From assembly GCA_016617855.1 (NCBI GenBank), contig JAECUM010001887.1, positions 62,001-126,000 of the forward strand: 64,000 bases of DNA, in the 5' to 3' direction. Below are positions 12,628 through 26,425 of this stretch, piece by piece; position 1 is the stretch's first letter; every line of letters begins with the position of its first letter. Made by a program: the position numbers and the translations under genes. The notes below the pieces were generated by a model. It did no database searches. It was given only the letters and a program-made list of their open reading frames with translations, and had not been told where the DNA came from. The stretch comes from Megalonaias nervosa. Taxonomy: Eukaryota > Mollusca > Bivalvia > Unionida > Unionidae.

Positions 12628-12779
12628 TCTCTAAATTAAATAAATAAGTAAACCAAAAAGTAATTATATAAAAACCATTCCATTATATCCATCCCATAAA
12701 ACGTCCTCCACAAATTAACAACCAGTTATCACTAAACAAAGTAAAAATAAAAAGTAGGAATTGGCCAACCTGCAGTGGG

Positions 12780-12842
12780 CAGACGTCTTTGAAAAGTCGT
12801 TTTGGGACCTGATTATTCAGCAAATCTGTCTGTCACACACAG
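12780..12842 (+). ncRNA. Three-way-junction RNA motif, copy 7 (E2, A type)
   Basis: The outer stem CAGACGTCTTTG pairs with CAAATCTGTCTG (10 of 12). The distal pairs AGAC/GTCT differ from those of copy 3 on both strands. The inner hairpin CTGA-TTAT-TCAG is intact. Confidence 0.5.
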
Positions 12843-12896
12843 GGCGGCCACCATCCTACCCAAAAAACTCAATGAAACATAATGGCTCAGCCCAAC

Positions 12897-12955
12897 AGAC
12901 GGGTGTCCGTGAAATGTCACCTTGGAACCTGTTTACACAGCACTGACACCTGTCT
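12897..12955 (+). ncRNA. Three-way-junction RNA motif, copy 8 (E2, B type)
   Basis: The outer stem AGACGGGTGTCCGTG pairs with CACTGACACCTGTCT (14 of 15). Relative to copy 4 one A-T pair has become G-C, with both strands changed. The hairpin is CTGT-TTAC-ACAG. The GAC of the inner stem has become AAC. Confidence 0.6.
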
Positions 12956-13909
12956 CCCCAAATAAATAAGTAAATTAACAAGCAACTAAAGCCATTCCAT
13001 TGTATCTTCTACATAAAACGTTCTCCACAAATTAACAATCATTTATCTTTGTTCTTAAAAAAAAAAAAATTTCTTTCCTTTTCCTCTCCCTCTCTCTTTA
13101 CTCAAACTAACCTTATGTAACTAATACACCTGTTAATCATAACAAACCTACCCTACTCAACCAAAGATGACAGCCATTCCAATATGAGTTCATAGTGACC
13201 CAAACCTAGTCATTATAAGGTGGTCCGAACACCAGGACCATCAGGGCCAGTCACACAAGGTGACAAATGATAAAATAAATAGCACAGAAATGGCTGTCGT
13301 CTGAGGCACCTGCTTAATACTAACTATTGCAAAACAGCACAGAGTATATTCCAAATTTCAGAAATTTTGAAGAACTTTTCGGCCAAATCCATAATTAAAT
13401 TATCCAAACTCAAAACACGTGTAAGAAGCAAAATTTAGGCCAGCACCCAGGAGTCAACGAGTGCCTTCCGGTGGATCTACCCTTGCCTTCCTGCCCTTCT
13501 TCCTCCCTTGCCTCGACCGGACATCAAATTAACAGCGTGCAATGCACGCATAAATATCATTCCTAAAACACATGAGTGCGTGCTGGAACGACTCCCACTC
13601 ATTACTCAGTTTGGTAGAAGCAGACTGCAAACATGCGAGTTGGGTTAATTTCCCACTCACAATAGTCTTACATTCAGGTAGCTTAGAACCCATAGTTCTG
13701 CAACCTGACGGCTAAATTTAACAGCACTCCTTGAGTGCATAAACGCCTGGGGGATGTGGCTCTAATTCCTTTCCTCAGGAATAATTTATCATCCTGCTAT
13801 GCAGGAATAAACCAGTGGTACATGTACAATTGTAGAACACCACTTAAATTCAATATCATAATCATCATCATCATCATCATTCGCGCCATTCAACACTGAA
13901 TAGTCAACC

Positions 13910-14287
13910 ATGGCAACAAACAAAATAGACGCAATGAAGACATTGCAAGAGGCAGTAGATGACATGGGGATGTTGGAGGAATTTTTGGTGAGAATGCAGT
14001 ACGATGAGTATAGTCCACACAGGCTGAAGATGGAGATAAACAATTTAAAGAAGATGAAGGAAAGGATAAGGGAATTGATGAAACAAATAAAGGAGGAGAA
14101 GGAGGACGAAGATGATAGAATAAGAATGAGAGCTTGGAATGAAAAAATATGAAAAGAAGAGGAGAATGAAAAGAGGAAAAAAGAAGAGAAGGAGAAGCAG
14201 AAGGAAAAAGAGGAGGAAAGGAATGAAAAGAAGACAAAAAATGTAGGACAAAAGATAAGAAGTTGGTGGAGGAAAAGAAGAACTTAA
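13910..14287 (+). pseudogene. Small Lys/Glu-rich coiled-coil protein, intronless, frame slip near 14150
   Basis: I do not recognise this protein. An ATG in good context (AACCATGG) opens an 80-codon frame, starting MATNKIDAMKTLQEAVDD, which becomes strongly charged and heptad-like (NNLKKMKERIRELMKQIKEE). A TGA at 14150-14152 closes it. The next frame continues the same Lys/Glu composition to RSWWRKRRT and TAA at 14285-14287, so one slip near 14150 probably splits a single protein of about 125 residues. A histone-type stem-loop begins 26 bases after that stop. It lies only about 30 bp after the (ATC)n tail of E2, so E2 may have landed in its 5' leader. The Lys/Glu-rich half could also be low-complexity drift. 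Confidence 0.45.
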
Positions 14288-14312
14288 GAAGACAAAGAAG
14301 AAGAAACCCAAA

Positions 14313-14328
14313 GGCCCTTTTCAGGGCC
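14313..14328 (+). promoter_or_regulatory. Histone-type 3' stem-loop with purine-rich downstream element
   Basis: GGCCCT-TTTC-AGGGCC is a perfect 6-bp stem with a 4-base loop and fits the metazoan replication-dependent histone consensus GGYYY-loop-RRRCC. It is preceded by CCCAAA and followed by ACTTCA. A purine-rich CGAAAAGAT at 14342-14350 sits where the U7 snRNA-pairing histone downstream element would be. Confidence 0.7.
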
Positions 14329-14520
14329 ACTTCATATGCCTCGAAAAGATTTATTCTTTTTTGCCTATATGTTATATATGTGTTATATATGTCTATGTCT
14401 CTATTGTATTTGTCTCTACCTAGGGTAGCCGCGGGTATTCTGGTCAGCCACTTGCAACATTGTTACCAGTACCGTGACGTCACCCTACCTGTTCCATTCC
14501 TATTGTCCTTATACAAAATC

Positions 14521-14695
14521 TTGAGGCTATAGTGCCGGGACCTGTTTTTAACATTACGGTCTACGTGAGGCTATAAATTTTGAGGCTATAGTGCCGGGAC
14601 CTGTTTTTAACATTACGGTCTACGTGAGGCTATAAATTTTGAGGCTATAGGGACGGGACCTGTTTTTAACTGTACTGTCTACCTGAGGCTATATC
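14521..14695 (+). repeat. 59-bp tandem repeat, three units
   Basis: Units start at 14521, 14580 and 14639 with TTGAGGCTATAG. The first two are identical; the third is diverged and ends near 14690. Each contains CGGGACCTGTTTTTAAC, whose GGGACCTG core also occurs in the retrotransposon RNA motifs. Confidence 0.85.
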
Positions 14696-14710
14696 GCCCC
14701 CATATACTAC

Positions 14711-16797
<2,087 letters not shown>

Positions 16798-16921
16798 TCA
16801 CTACATTTATATGGGAAAATATGAACTCGTTTTTTTTTTCGGAGTAATTCTATACTCCCAAGGTCGTGCAGTATTACTCAGAAAAATTCGTTCATATTTT
16901 TTCCATACAAATGCAGTAAAG
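16798..16921. repeat. Palindromic foldback, about 120 bp
   Basis: The left arm (CTACATTTATATGGGAAAAT..., from about 16799) and the right arm ending TTTTTTCCATACAAATGCAG (to about 16920) are near-perfect reverse complements around a short centre near 16858. Likely a miniature foldback element. Confidence 0.65.
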
Positions 16922-19900
16922 CAATAAATATCAGATATGTTGGAAGCTGATATCGCAAGAAATCGCGTATATCGAGTATGACTCAGTTTCACGACAGTGT
17001 AACAAGATAACTGGGTTGGATTTCGGATTTATAACAGAACACTTTTGATGGTAATACAAACACAATGTTTATTGATGAATGATTTGAATGAGAAAAGAAT
17101 TATGATTAATACGTGTGTGTATAAGATCCAAATATTGGACAAATTAACACAATCCGCAAGAACCTAATAATGCAACATAAATGTGAATACAAATAAATGA
17201 CCTTACACAGTAACAGGACAAAGGTTAAGGATTCACAGTAATTTCACACTACGAAAAGAATGGTGTGTTTTACTCAAATAGTAAAAATGATGTACTTTAC
17301 TCATTTAGTAAAATGTATTCATTTAAATAGTGAAAAATGAGGTACTTTACTCAAATGTAAAATGATGAAAACAATAGGACAGATATCATACAAAATATCT
17401 TTACAGTCCCAAAACACTGGGTATAACAAACCCCAAAATTAGCCCACGGCTGAAAGATTATATGTATGGAATAACACAAAACACTCTGTCACTAGCACAC
17501 TTGGCTACCAGTCACACTGGTCAATCAAGCAGTCAGCATTACAGGTAGTCACCGACCACCATTCAATTGACCTTACGCGAGATGATAGATCGCTCCGCCT
17601 ACTGAATCACGTGACATGACCACCTGCTAACCTCCGACAAACAAGCAGTTTTGGGCAAGGAAATATGTTTCAGTTTAAGTGATATGTTGATTAAAAATTA
17701 TTTGTATTATTCCTAAAAATGTCAAATTACAAAGTTGCATAAATTATACTGCAGTAGACAATATTTATATTTGTAGTCCAAGTTCGTATAGTAATAACCT
17801 AAGTGTTTTATTAGAGTAAGTAATAATATCATTTTAAATTTGTTGGAGAAATTATTAATGTAAAATGAATTCGCTCCCAAAATTGCTAATGTATTTGGTA
17901 TATAATCTTATCCTTATTAATCTTATATGGCTTATGTTTATGCTGCCTTGGAAGTAAACGAATTAAATATTAATAACAAAATCCTAAATAATTACTGTTA
18001 GAAGTATACTGTTGTCTATAATAATAATAAAGTTCTACTGTTCGTCAGATGGAATTTTGATCAATGATGTCTGTTGATGGAAACATGTAAATGCAGGCTT
18101 AATATATCGGACGATAATATCTGAAACCATTGTTTTTGTATTTCTTTATTATTACAACATTTTTTTATCCCCACCCCTCCTTCAGACCAATGAGAAAGTA
18201 AAGAGTCACTCAAGTGTCTGAAAGAACGAGACGATAAATCATTATTTTTAAGACAAGCCAACATTAAAATCAAAATTTTCAAACTTTCAATAATGCAGTC
18301 TGGGGTTCACTACATCCGATACAAGAAAATAATATACATTATAGCCCGAAATTTTGAGGGTTCTCCACTCATATTCTAGAAACGTTTATTTATGTATATA
18401 TTTTCAATTTCAATTTTTTTCTCCAAACCATCAACAGGACATGCTTTTCTACATACTTTTACGTAAAGAAACATGCTGTTATTGTCATCAATTATTTCCA
18501 TATTCAGCTGATCGTACACGCGACAACAAAATAGTCTTTATCCATCAAAGTTTTGTTTATGTTTCGGGAAAGGAATAAATCTAATTCCTCTATTTAGACG
18601 ATCTGGATATCGACTGTAAGAATTACATGGCTCCCACTGACTTATTTTCACCCTTATCGATCGAGAAATAAACAAATCATTGCAAACTTTGTAAATACTT
18701 ATCATAATCAATTCATTATTGCCACAGGCAGCTTGTCGGAGGAAAATGGCGGACGAAAGCAATGCCTTGAGGTGTGTCTAATTTACGTTCGCCGATTGGT
18801 TAATGGCTCAGAATGATTGACAAGTGGCGATAGGTCAATTCCTTGGTCAATCAAGCAGTCAGATCCCACCAATCGGTCAGCAACGCCCGATCACCTACTA
18901 CTCGACCAGCAACACTTTCACTCAGCTCTACGGCTGCTATGGTTCAGCTTTACAGCTGCTATGGTCAACTTCTATGGTTAGCTCTACAGCTGGTATCCCA
19001 TCGACTCCGATCAGCTGAAAATACATCTAACACCGTGTACTATGCATGACACGGGCATATATGATAACACGTAATGACGTTATATACGGTAAGCTAAATA
19101 AATTACATTATCAGCACAACATTACAAAGCAATAAACAGGTTCAGAAGTGAACCTACCTGTGTCCGATAAGAATCCTACGGTACTAAACGTTTCTTAAAA
19201 GTGCCACTTTATATTACTAATATAAATCTCTTGCAAAGTCACAAAGAAGAATAGTAAATATTTGCATTATACTACGTAAGCTGAAGCTACATAGAAAATA
19301 TAGATATATATATAAAATAAACGTGGTAGTACAATAGTTATAACTTATACACAGGAAACTAATAAATAACTCGCATACCTCTACAGCTGAAGATGTGTAA
19401 GTCTTTAAGTAGACTGCTCACTGACAAGACGTTCCGTAATGTAAAGATTTAGTCTTATGGTAGGCATTTATACACAGACGATGCAGCCCTACATCGTCTG
19501 TGCACGTGATGTATTCGGTTTTTCCCATCGAAAGCACTTCGCACATGCGGCATAGGATGAACCGAACTCACTGTTTCGAAATATTGTACAATATACATAA
19601 ATCACCCTCGGGTATCGTTGTACAAAAAAAAACGAAACACGAGTACTTGTATTTAATATATGAGGGGATTTATACAATTTATATGTATGGTGTGGATTTG
19701 GGGACATACAAAATTTAACGTCTATGTAAATTTTGACAACTCTTCTAATTTCATTTCATTTCTAATTTCTTTAAATTTCTACGTCATTATAAATAGGAAG
19801 ATGAATATAAAAAGTTGTTTCTTTTTAGTTTTTAGTTTATTGTGCACTAGCTGCTAGAACATTATTGTTATAGAAGTGTTCCCGCATAAGAGATTCATTT

Positions 19901-20349
19901 GCAAAAAGTATGGCCTAGAAACATTTTCTTTGTTTACAACTTCATACATGTGCTGTGAGTTTCTTAAATTATAATGCATTCTTTTTCTCCTATAATGTAC
20001 ATCCTTTAGAATTAAAAAATGTAGTGCCATAATTCGTTGAGGTCGAACAAGTTAAAAACCGGTAGGAGATCTAAATGTAATCATAGTCTGTTTCATAATA
20101 CGTTAAAATGTTAATTTATGGTACAAATAAAGCACTAAAAGTTTTTATTTTATTTTTTTATATAGATTGATACGCATATAAATGAGATACTAATTGGTCA
20201 GTTACATGCTCCTGAATCAACTGCAGCATGTAAAGGCAGTGTGAGGGATAATAGCTATAGGTATATGGAAGTTAATACCAGCCAAAACCAGGAGCTGATC
20301 GGTGTTGACAGTTACATGGCAGGACAGTGCCACGAAATTCTTTTATATC
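16922..20349. other. Intergenic, mostly unrecognised
   Basis: There is a weak short repeat of ACTTTACTCAAATAGTAAAA at 17260-17365 and a small hairpin with 11-bp arms at 19473-19502 (CACAGACGATG / CATCGTCTGTG). A possible first coding exon lies at 18738 (see findings). Nothing else is supported. Confidence 0.4.
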
Positions 20350-22112
20350 TTGTGTAAACAAGATAATGTTTTGCTAAGCGAAATAATATCTTGTTTAAAT
20401 GACTGTTGTCTGATTCGGACCATGACTGTTTCGGACCGTTGCTGGTTCGACCCAGATTACATTTTCATCAGACTCAAATGCAAGGCTGATTCGGACTATG
20501 TGAAATATTAAAAGAAAAACAATAAAATCCCCCTAGTTTTGGGTAGTTATTACTGTTGTAGCATGCATAGTGATATGTATATTTAATTTGTATTGTTTGT
20601 TGGCTTTTCTCTGTGATTATATGTTATGTACATCTGTATTTTGCAATTGAGATCGTCCAAAGTCAAGTTAATTGTGCACGTAACAACATTTATTTTGTAA
20701 ACAACATAATGCATAGCTTATATTTCTCTAACATCATAGATTACATATTCAGATCATTATTAATGGAGGTAAACATGTTTATTTGAATGGGAGTCTAGAA
20801 CATCAGTTTTCTACTTGGAAATTCCTAAACTTGTTGATAACTTTTAATTTTTTATAATGGAAACTGGGATCCTGGCTCCATTATTGTGTCTTAGCTTTTT
20901 ACATCAATGTTTTCTACCTGACAAAAATAAATTACTCATTCTTGCCTTAACATCTGAAGCAGAATCAATCTTATTGTTGTGCTCAGTTTTTGATTTGGGT
21001 GGATTAATTTATTCTAATTATTATTCACTGGGATAACAAAGTGCTCAATAATATTCTTGGACTAAAAGATTATTTTTGAAATTATAGTGAATTCAGGCAA
21101 GGACATTCAGGATTATCTTATTGTGATACATCAAGAGACCGTTAACACATAAACAAAATCCAAGCCATTGGCACATTAGCACATTCGAGAGTAGAAACAT
21201 ATCAACACATTTAATATTGGAATTTATTTTAAATACCACTGGAATTCAATTGGAACTTCATACATTTGGACTTATGATAGAACTTTTAGTACTATTTGGG
21301 ATTTAATTCACAATACTGTAAGTTCTTTTTATATTTTCACTTTGTATTCTAGGGAAATAACTGATTTGTTGAATTTTTCAAAACTTGCTGGTTTTCGCTC
21401 TTTTCTATAATTTAGTTTAAGACCGTAGAGATGTAACAATAGTAACAGATGTTGATAAGTATTTGTTAAATTTACATCATATGGTTATTAGCAAATTTCT
21501 AGCAGAAATCAAAACAGAATATATATAAGCTGTCGCACTTAGATTTTGTTTAACCAAATTAACTTTCCATTGTATCAATAAAAAAAACATAAAGTTAACT
21601 TTTAATAAATCAGGCCATTATTAACTCTTTCAACGGTAATTCATGTAAACTGACCAAACGTATTTATTGATTTCTTGTGGAAATCGTGCTTCTTTCGTAT
21701 TATATTTGCAAAACAAATTGTATCAAGAGTTAATGATGAGTAAAAATAATAGTATAACGTACTTCGTTGTTATCATTAATTTTTTATCTACTGTTGTCGT
21801 TGGTTTGTTTTCTTTTGACTAACATCTCGATGCAGTAAACCAACTTATTTTCATATTAACCTTTGAAACTTTTGAAAATATTTAATGTAAAGCACATATT
21901 ATATCCATTATAAATATAAATGTCACGTTTTAATCCCGGACGAATTTGAAAATATTTCACATGGTCCGAATCAGCCCGGCATTTGGCCGAATCAGCCCGA
22001 AATCTGGACCGAATCAGCCATTGTCCGAATCGGCCATGGTCCAAATCAACCTCTTACCGCTTGAACAAGATAATAATTATTTGAACAAGAATATATTATC
22101 TTGTTTAAACAA
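20350..22112. mobile_element. Inverted-repeat element (non-autonomous DNA transposon), about 1.76 kb
   Basis: The ends are inverted copies. The left 20410-20512 (GATTCGGACCATGAC... GGCTGATTCGGAC.ATGTGAAATATT) matches the reverse complement of 21945-22052. Both ends contain repeated GATTCGGAC words. Outside these, each end has an imperfect hairpin AACAAGATAAT...ATATCTTGTTTAAA (20356-20399 and 22063-22110). The 1.4-kb interior has no credible coding frame, so it would depend on a transposase elsewhere. I cannot assign a superfamily and see no clear target duplication. Confidence 0.65.
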
Positions 22113-24919
22113 ATAGATTGCTGTTATTTACTCCATGGACATCCTTCTCAGGTGTCGCATGGAATTTATAGTTTTGAGAGTGACAGCGCAAAGTACATCA
22201 CACAATTTATATTGTCGGATCAAAACATACTTGTGGAAATATTAATTATTAATGCTAACAGCAGTTAAAATTTAAAGGAGCTGAACTCTATACATTTCCA
22301 TCATTATTACTTTGCATTTGCTTTTTCTGTTTGATTTTGAATGTCTTGAAAGGTTGTGAAAATAAGATTGTGTTCAGTATAAAAAAAAAAAAGGCTGAAC
22401 ATAGCCTGGATAGAAGATTAATCTTAAACGTACGTACGTAAGGTTTCTGCTTTCTCCGCTTCCGCCAAAAATCCCGCAATCCCTGCTTTGCAAGCACAGG
22501 AAGCGAAAATGGGACATGATATCACCGATAAATACATATTCTTATCGTATACCGTTTTTCCTTTCTTAGCGTTTGTATCGGTATCGGTTACACCGTATTA
22601 TAACATAATTTTGCCATGCTTTGAGATGGAAAAGACCCAATCATATCAGTGGTCATGGGTAAACCAATGGCAAACTTTTCTGTATGGACTTGAGAAAGAC
22701 AGTCCAACAAGGAAGTACTCTTTAACTCCAAGAAATAAAAGCAGTCCCGACAAACTCGAAAAGCCGTTTTTATAATATTCTCTAAAAATTGTGACGATAG
22801 AACCGTATATTTCTACAAAAAAGACATGATGTGATTTCAAAAGTATTTTTATGGTATTGAATGTTCCGCATCCTCGAGATTGGTAACTTGCTTAGTTCAC
22901 AACACAGGGTCTTAGTCCTATTTCACAAAGATATAAAGCCAGCCATTAACATAATTCATGTACTTTTCTTGGAGAGTATGTACAATACACAAATGTTATT
23001 CTGTAGTGCTTGATGGTTGGTAAGATGTAGTTGACTATCAAATAGAAATTCCTCGCATGTCTTTACACTAAAATTAATAGCGTATAAACAGAAACGTTTG
23101 TCAAAAATGTGAGAATTTTATCCGAACAGCTGAACAGTTATTTGGAGTCTGCATTTGGAAAATGGGGCACAATAGTCAGCCAATAAATTTTAATTTATTA
23201 TACAAGTTTTGAAATTATTTGATTCTATTGATGTGCAAATACAGGAGTGAAAGAGTATTTCATTGTTGGACTGTCCTTCTCAATATCCATTTTTTAAAAA
23301 AAGAAAAATATTTATATTTTTTAGTGATCCCTATCATAAGCAACATATCTACGGAAAAAAATTAAATTATAACAGTATACTGGTAGAGCACTAAGTGTTT
23401 TGTGATACACCCATTGATTAGCGAGTGGATTTTTTCCATTATTAATTTGAAAAACTTCAGTCTATGTTGACAACAACAATATTTGCATATTGTAACATCC
23501 TGCATTTAATTTCCAGCCTACAAAATATGATATAAACTCTTGGTGCAAGGTTATATTCTTAGGCGCAGACCATGTGGTCATCCTGTTTAACAGCACCAGT
23601 CCAAAACAAAATGCCGTAGAACAGCTGCTTTTTAAGGCTTAAAAAAATTATATAAAAGTTACTAAAAGAAAGTATGTGTGGTCTGTATGCCAATCTTATG
23701 CACACGTCATTTTTATTTTCTTTCTTATATGAAATAAATTGGTGGTCTGATAGACATATACGAGTTTTGAACTTTTGATTGCACCTGGATGGTGTTGTTT
23801 TTTTTTTTTGTTTTTTTTTCCGTGTCCGTTTATACACGCATATAACTATCTAATGCTGCTGTTATGAGATAAAAGGTGTGTGTATTTTCGAGCATTAACA
23901 ACTCTTTAATATTTATTCTCCATCTCAAATTATATTTGGTCTTTTCTTCGCTGAAAGTTAAAGAATTTGTAATTTTTATTGCATTGATAGTTTCAGTGCT
24001 AGACGTGTTGCGTTAACAAATGTTGAAGATGTCAGTGAAGGGTTTCCGTCGTTAGTTTTAATGATTGATGTGCTACTTCCAGAAGTTAAGGAATTATGTT
24101 TCTTTGGGGATATTTTCTTGAATGTTAAAGGTTTAAGGCATAAAGAATGACTGTTTCTACAAGGTCTTTGTGACATATCCTGTACAAGAAAACCTGATCA
24201 ATTTCGTACGATAATTCACAGTCATCCGAGGAAAGGTATCGAATCATGATGCCTGGAGTCTGGGTTTTAAAATATTTATAAAAAAAACCCTAACTAATTA
24301 ACTGATCTTGAACATGTCAGACATCTGTCATGATTCGTCAAAATCGGAGATTCTGGGAAGACAGGTACCTAAAATGATCCGTCAAAGACGGCGGGTGGAT
24401 TAAATTGATTGTGCAACCTTAAGAGGCACGTTTTCCCGACTTTACATTTATTGTGAAGAGGCTAAATTTGGGGAGATGCAAATAAAAAAAAACATTTTAT
24501 TTGAGAGGAAATAAAGAACATAGGACGTGGCAGCGGCTACTTTAATACGGCATTAATTCTCAAGAGTGTACTGTAAAAATATTTAAGGCAAAGGAAAATA
24601 TATGTTACCACAATTGTTGCAGAGTAACTTCTATTGCTGCTGGGCGACGTTATATTTATGATACTACGTAGCTATTGACGCTATCATGTGCAACACAGGT
24701 GATTTGACATACCTGGCTGGAAAGCATATAACAGGAGATATGGAGTAAAAGCGGCCAATGGAATGTGAAAAGCTAAAACGTGACAAATGAAAACGACTAG
24801 CATCTGAACATTTGAGTCCCAGTAGATTACGTAGTTGGGTTATCCAAAATATATTTGTGGATGTAAGTACTAAAATTGTTCGAAATGTCCGGTACTAAAG
24901 TACTATGCGACATCTATAT
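22113..24919. other. Intergenic, nothing recognised
   Basis: AT-rich, with short homopolymer tracts and no family resemblance in the small frames. Confidence 0.5.
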
Positions 24920-25997
24920 ATTGTTAGGTCAGACAAAGGCGACGCAACTCACTATCGGTGCCTGGAATGTACGCACAATAGTGGACAGTACATCAGCGGA
25001 TAGACCAGTAAGAACAGCTCTAGTTGGTAGAGAACTGACCAAATTCAACATTCAGATAGCAGCCCTGAGTGAAGCTCACTTAGTTGAGGAATGACAACCC
25101 ACCGAACTGAAGCCGGTTACACCTTCTTCTGGAGTTGTCGAGGTAACAAAGTGTGACGTGAAGCTCATATTGGGTTTGCCACTAACTCACAGTTAGCAAG
25201 ATCACAATCTCCCAAAAGCGCGTGACTAGCAGACTAATGCAAATAATACTGACTGCAAAAAGTCATGCAACTTTCATCAGCGCCTATGCACCCACTATGG
25301 CCAACCCAGATGACATCAAGGACAAATTTTATTAAGACATGGAGTCTCTTATTGCAGAAGTACCAAATGCAGACAAGCTCGTCATCCGTGCTGACTTTAG
25401 TGCTAGTGTTGGAACAGATTACCAGACTTAGCCAGGTGCCATTGGCAACATGGTTTTAGTAAAAGGTAACAACAACAGACTCCGCCTACTGAGGAATGCA
25501 CTGGACACAGTACTCTAATCACCAAGTAGGATGTCCTAGTGACGAGGGCCATGAGAAGTGCAGAATGGCGTACTGACCATAAGTTCAAAGTCTCCAAGCT
25601 CAATGTCCAGATTCAGCCTAGAAGACGACCACATGGCAAAAAAAGTACTCAAAAAGCTTAATGTCTCCAAAATGAAACAGCAGAATCTGAAATAGGTAGT
25701 TGTCGAAGAATTGTGCAGCCAACTAGATGCAATGAATATATAAAGTTGAGGAAAACTGGACATCCTTCAGAGACTTTGTGTACTCAACTGCATCCAACAC
25801 TCTAGGTTCCAGAAAATGTCAACATCAAGACTGGGTAACTATGCTCCCGTACAGAGACGTCTGAATGAGAAACATTGGTTACAGGAGACCTATTTAGAAC
25901 ACAACACTTCATCATCTAAGAAGGCAGTATTCGACAACATGAAGAGTGTCCAATGCAAACTTTTTGCCTCATGGCTCGTTCAAGAGGAGAAGCAATA
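24920..25997 (+). pseudogene. RTE-like LINE endonuclease region, decayed
   Basis: The segment IGAWNVRTIVDSTSADRPVR (24950-25010), followed by LVGRELTKFNIQIAALSEAH, is the start of the AP-type endonuclease of a very widespread RTE-type LINE often misannotated in animal genomes. Further matches follow in changing frames: SAYAPTMANPDDIKDKFY (about 25275-25335), then the SSSKKAVFDNM segment near 25908-25940. There are many stops and slips and no RT domain. A VNTR repeat copy starts immediately at its 3' edge. Confidence 0.75.
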
Positions 25998-26425
25998 ATA
26001 AGATTTTCATGATGGCTGCCATGGTGGCCATATTAGATGTCAAAAATGAAAGCATTTCATTTGGGGCCAACTAGACATAGAATTCTGGTGAAAGCCCCAT
26101 GTTGGTTTGACTTTCCATTCTGGAGAAGTAGTGGTAAAAAGATTTTTGAGATGACTGCCATGGTGGCCATACTATACATCAAATTAGTACCATTTTCATT
26201 CGAACAAACTAGGCATCATAAGAAGTCTTTAAGTAAAAACCCAATGTTGCTATTCAGGAGTAGTGATAAAAAGACTTACATGATGGCTACTGTGGTGGCC
26301 ATATTGGATGACTGAGTAGCACCATTTTTATCCGGGACTAACTAGACCTTGGCATAAATGTGTGTCTTCAATAAATTCTCCAAGTAGTTTAATAGGAGAA
26401 TAACAAACTTGTGCAAATGGAAAGA
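25998..26425 (+). repeat. Composite VNTR repeat, copy 1
   Basis: About three units of 130-150 bp, each with a near-palindrome around CCATGG (ATGGCTGCCATGGTGGCCAT), then CACCATTTTCATT..GACCAACTAGAC and a GAAGTCTT..GTGAAAACCC segment. It ends with the family tail (ACCTTGG..AAATGTGTGT, AACTTGTGC). The head is missing. Confidence 0.75.

Larger units (their letters stand above)
4966..13884 (+). mobile_element. Non-LTR retrotransposon E2, I/Nimb-like, near full length
   Basis: A nearly complete LINE with 5' UTR tandem repeats (about 5398-5715), a gag-like ORF1 (about 5853-8157), ORF2 (8209-12036) and a 1.85-kb 3' UTR ending in an (ATC)n tail at about 13856-13880. Both ORFs have frameshifts and stops, several at homopolymers, so some may be assembly errors. 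It lies directly downstream of E1 in the same orientation. The 5' limit is inferred from the end of E1 homology. RNase H plus a gag with zinc knuckles points to the I/Nimb group; Jockey-like families are the alternative. Confidence 0.75.
12037..13884 (+). other. E2 3' UTR with structured tandem repeats and (ATC)n tail
   Basis: It begins with three tandem units of about 330-350 bp (about 12072-12420, 12421-12750, 12751-13050). Each opens with GGAATTGGCCAACCTG or a variant, contains one A-type and one B-type three-way-junction motif, and closes with TCCACAAATTA-type sequence. Next come a GGTGGTCC...ACCAGGACCATCAGGGCC block (13219-13262) and a terminal part homologous to 4450-4960. The end is the (ATC)n tract at 13856-13880. 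Confidence 0.7.

Noticed and set aside
13890..14330. Minus-strand Phe/Leu/Ser-rich frames
   Set aside because: They are shadows of the purine-rich coiled-coil region on the plus strand.
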